Positions 62,237 to 64,000 of a stretch of 64,000 nt of DNA are shown one piece after another. Every line of letters starts with the position of its first letter. Within the stretch, counting starts at the first letter, position 1. The position numbers and the translations under genes are program-made. Under the pieces are notes generated by a model, which was not told the origin of the DNA, searched no databases, and saw nothing but the letters and a program-made list of their open reading frames with translations. Source of the DNA: Caulobacter sp. UNC279MFTsu5.1 (lineage in GTDB: Bacteria; Pseudomonadota; Alphaproteobacteria; Caulobacterales; Caulobacteraceae); contig NZ_FORN01000005.1 in the NCBI RefSeq assembly GCF_900114015.1, forward strand, positions 124,001-188,000, written 5' to 3'.

Positions 62237-62761
62237 CTACTGGCCCTTGGACTTTTCATAGGCCTCCAGGGCCGCCCGGTCCGCCGTCGAGACGAGCTCG
62301 CAGGCCAGCAGCGTCTTGCCGGGCAAGGACGGGCTCTCGCGGGCGACGATCGAAACCGTTCCGGCGTCGGGCTGCGGCTGCTCCGCCGCCGGCAGTTCGC
62401 GCGCATAGCCCTTGGTGGAAGCGCCCAGCAGGTTGGAGCGCTCGCGCTGGAGCTGGTAGCGCTGGGCCAGCGCCTCGGCCTGCTGGCCCTGGATCAGGAC
62501 GCCGACCGACGTGCCGGCGAACACCACCTCGCTGGTCGTGAAGCCGTCCTGGCCGATCGTCCGCGGCAGCTTGTAGACATAGGCCGTCAGCAACGAGGTG
62601 TCGGGCTTGGCCAGCTTCTCGGCCGCCTCATACAGCGCCGTCGCCGAGGTCGTCGTATAGGGCGGTTTGCAGAGGGCGGCGTCGTAGAAGGGTTCGGCCG
62701 TGGCGTGAGCGGCTTGGAACGCTCCCGAAGCGACGACGACGACGAAAAGCTTATGGAGCAT
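62237..62761 (-). CDS. Hypothetical secreted protein
   Basis: 174 residues from ATG 62761; GTG 62773 is an alternative. The signal peptide is about 1-20 (LHKLFVVVVASGAFQAAHA). The mature part has helices around TSATALYEAAEKLAKPDTSL and QQAEALAQRYQLQRERSNLL and a C-terminal LLACELVSTADRAALEAYEK. Two Cys (about 31 and 157) could form a disulfide. No family is recognised. It is convergent with cysE. Confidence 0.65.
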   Translation of the reverse strand: MLHKLFVVVVASGAFQAAHATAEPFYDAALCKPPYTTTSATALYEAAEKLAKPDTSLLTAYVYKLPRTIGQDGFTTSEVVFAGTSVGVLIQGQQAEALAQRYQLQRERSNLLGASTKGYARELPAAEQPQPDAGTVSIVARESPSLPGKTLLACELVSTADRAALEAYEKSKGQ

Positions 62762-62860
62762 CCTGTTTCTCACGGTCGGCCCATCGGCGATGATTCCTCA
62801 CCTAGGATAGCAACCGCTGGGACGGGTCTCGCGACAAAGTCGTGGATGCGAGCGGCGCGG

Positions 62861-62896
62861 CCAAAAGAAAAGGGCCGCTCCCGGAGGAGCGGCCCT
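62861..62896 (-). terminator. Rho-independent terminator of the Pro/Cys-rich secreted protein gene
   Basis: On the minus strand AGGGCCGCTCC-TCCG-GGAGCGGCCCT is an 11-bp perfect stem followed by TTTCTTTTGG. It lies 29 bp after the stop of the 62925-63878 gene. Confidence 0.92.
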
Positions 62897-62924
62897 TCGT
62901 GTTTCGAAAAGTCGAAGCGGGCGC

Positions 62925-63878
62925 CTAGTACACCACCCCGCCGACGCCGCCGTCCAGGCTGAGGCTCAGGCCCGAGGCGCTCGACTCGCGCACCGTCTCC
63001 TCGCGATAGGCGGTGTACTTCTCGGTGGTCAGGATGGTCAGGACCTTCACGCCGGCGCCGTAGCGGCGCAACAGCGAGCGCTCGTTGCAGTCGCGGGCCG
63101 GGCGTTGCGGCCGGCACGAGAGGGCGCCGCCGCGGCCGTCCGGGCCGCCGGCCAGGCCCGAGCCGCCGCCCGCGCCGCCGCCGTAGTAGAGGGCTTCGTT
63201 CTTGCCGCAGACATAGGTCTCGCCGCCGAAATTGGCCGCGCTGTAGCCTTCGTAGGCGCCGACCACGTACTGCATGCGCGAGCCGGCGATGCAGCGATAG
63301 AGTTCGCCGTCATAGCCGCTGTCGATGTCGCGGTCGGGGGTGACCTGCGAGGCCGGGTGGGGGATGTCGCGGTCGTCCAGGCAGACGGCGCGGATGACCA
63401 CGCGCTTGAACCGGGTGCGGGTGGCCTCGTAGGACGCGCGACGGCGGGCTTCGCCGCCCTCGACGTTCAGGCCCTGGATGTAGCCGGTCGAGACCGGGCC
63501 CGAATAGTAGCCGCCATGGGTGCCGCCGCCGTAATAGACGGTCGAGCCGGCTGAGGCCCCCGCGCCGGCGCCGGCGCCGGCGCTGGATCCGGCCGTGGCC
63601 GTGCTGGTCGCCGAGGCGTTGGCGTTGACGATCACCGAACCGCCGACGTGGATGTTGATGCCGGGCACATAGACGTTGTGGCCGCCGCCGCCGCAGGTGT
63701 TGCAGCCGGGCGGGGTGGGCGGACGCGGCGGGGGCGGCGGCGGCGCGCAGCAGGGCGGCGGCGGCGGCGTGCAGCCGCTATTGCACTGGGCGTAGGCGAC
63801 GCCGCCGAGCACGAGCGCCCCCAATCCGGCGGCCAAGCTGATCCACAGCTTGGGCAAGGTCATTTTCGGCGCCTTCAT
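62925..63878 (-). CDS. Hypothetical secreted Pro/Cys- and Gly/Ala-rich protein
   Basis: 317 residues from ATG 63878 (GGGAAGAGG upstream). The signal peptide is about 7-30 (ending AYA). The mature start is CNSGCTPPPPPCCAPPPPPP, then PPGCNTCGGGGHNVYVPGIN, a Pro-rich, Cys-paired segment, then a NANASATSTATAGSSAGAGA low-complexity stretch. A folded C-terminal domain follows (RFKRVVIRAVCLDDRDIPHP, GYDGELYRCIAGSRMQYVVG, GETYVCGKNEALYYGGG, ERSLLRRYGAGVKVLTILTT), with conserved Cys. It looks like a surface or periplasmic protein; its function is unknown. A strong terminator follows. Confidence 0.75.
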   Translation of the reverse strand: MKAPKMTLPKLWISLAAGLGALVLGGVAYAQCNSGCTPPPPPCCAPPPPPPRPPTPPGCNTCGGGGHNVYVPGINIHVGGSVIVNANASATSTATAGSSAGAGAGAGASAGSTVYYGGGTHGGYYSGPVSTGYIQGLNVEGGEARRRASYEATRTRFKRVVIRAVCLDDRDIPHPASQVTPDRDIDSGYDGELYRCIAGSRMQYVVGAYEGYSAANFGGETYVCGKNEALYYGGGAGGGSGLAGGPDGRGGALSCRPQRPARDCNERSLLRRYGAGVKVLTILTTEKYTAYREETVRESSASGLSLSLDGGVGGVVY

Positions 63879-64000
63879 CGGCCTCTTCCCTTCACAACAC
63901 ATCGGCGTGCCGCGTGGCCCGCGGCCAAGCAAGATTCACGCCATGCCCACCGCTTCACCGGGAAACTGTCCCAGGACGGCACGGTCCTGGGGCTGGCCCG

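Noticed and set aside
63879..64000. Partial gene at the right edge
   Set aside because: Frames on both strands are open, but none shows a start with a ribosome-binding site or a family match in the visible 120 bp, so direction cannot be decided.

Overview
The window is dense, GC-rich alphaproteobacterial chromosome with very strong G/C bias at third codon positions. The gene set points to Caulobacter or a close relative: a gene-transfer-agent (GTA) tail module, a cycHJKL-type cytochrome c maturation operon followed by a DegP-type protease and a two-component pair, glnE, several TonB-dependent receptors, a TorF-type porin, and many dispersed long palindromic repeats. The genus call is inference from gene content. 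No rRNA, CRISPR array, transposase or integrase was seen. One tRNA is present, tRNA-Leu(UAA).

Layout. 1-700: two DUF805 membrane proteins on the minus strand, the first cut by the window edge. 755-6414: the last four structural genes of a GTA/phage-like tail (DUF2460, DUF2163, NlpC/P60 peptidase, TIM-barrel host-specificity protein). 6.5-9 kb: a DnaJ-like co-chaperone, a MazE-like antitoxin whose toxin is reduced to a stub, and a membrane protein. 9.2-11.6 kb: a PepSY protein plus OmpR-type regulator and kinase, preceded by an 11-bp-phased direct repeat. 13.4-17.8 kb: ccmI-ccmE-ccmF-ccmH. 17.9-21.8 kb: DegP-type protease, regulator, kinase. 21.8-23.8 kb: a BlaI repressor, a short M56 protease and a membrane protein, with matching BlaI-type operators. 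23.9-31.9 kb: a Tat-exported aldolase-like enzyme, glnE, msrPQ and two LprI-like proteins. 31.9-38.9 kb: dipeptidase, RcnB-like protein, RadC, map, a recombined sfsA locus and a CinA-type protein. 39-41.4 kb: small regulators and unknown proteins. 41.7-45.3 kb: amidohydrolase and hybrid kinase. 45.4-48.8 kb: metN-metI, then metQ separated by two unrelated genes. 49.5-54.3 kb: GntR regulator, TonB receptor and MFS transporter. 54.4-63.9 kb: porin, SDR, queF, a second TonB-related receptor, nitroreductase, Nudix hydrolase, cysE and two secreted unknowns.

The signals most worth following are these. (1) A roughly 1-kb lower-GC segment carrying a DUF3885-like gene interrupts sfsA, but supplies a replacement 5' half so that one full-length sfsA remains and the displaced 5' half lies beyond the cargo gene. 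(2) Long palindromic repeats of several families lie at junctions between co-transcribed genes. In g14 and msrQ they are read in frame as N-terminal extensions; at ccmF and ccmH they supply the ribosome-binding site. (3) BlaI-type operators lie at the same distance (7 nt) from the -35 box in front of both blaI and the downstream membrane-protein gene, which defines a compact regulon whose protease lacks a penicillin-sensor domain.
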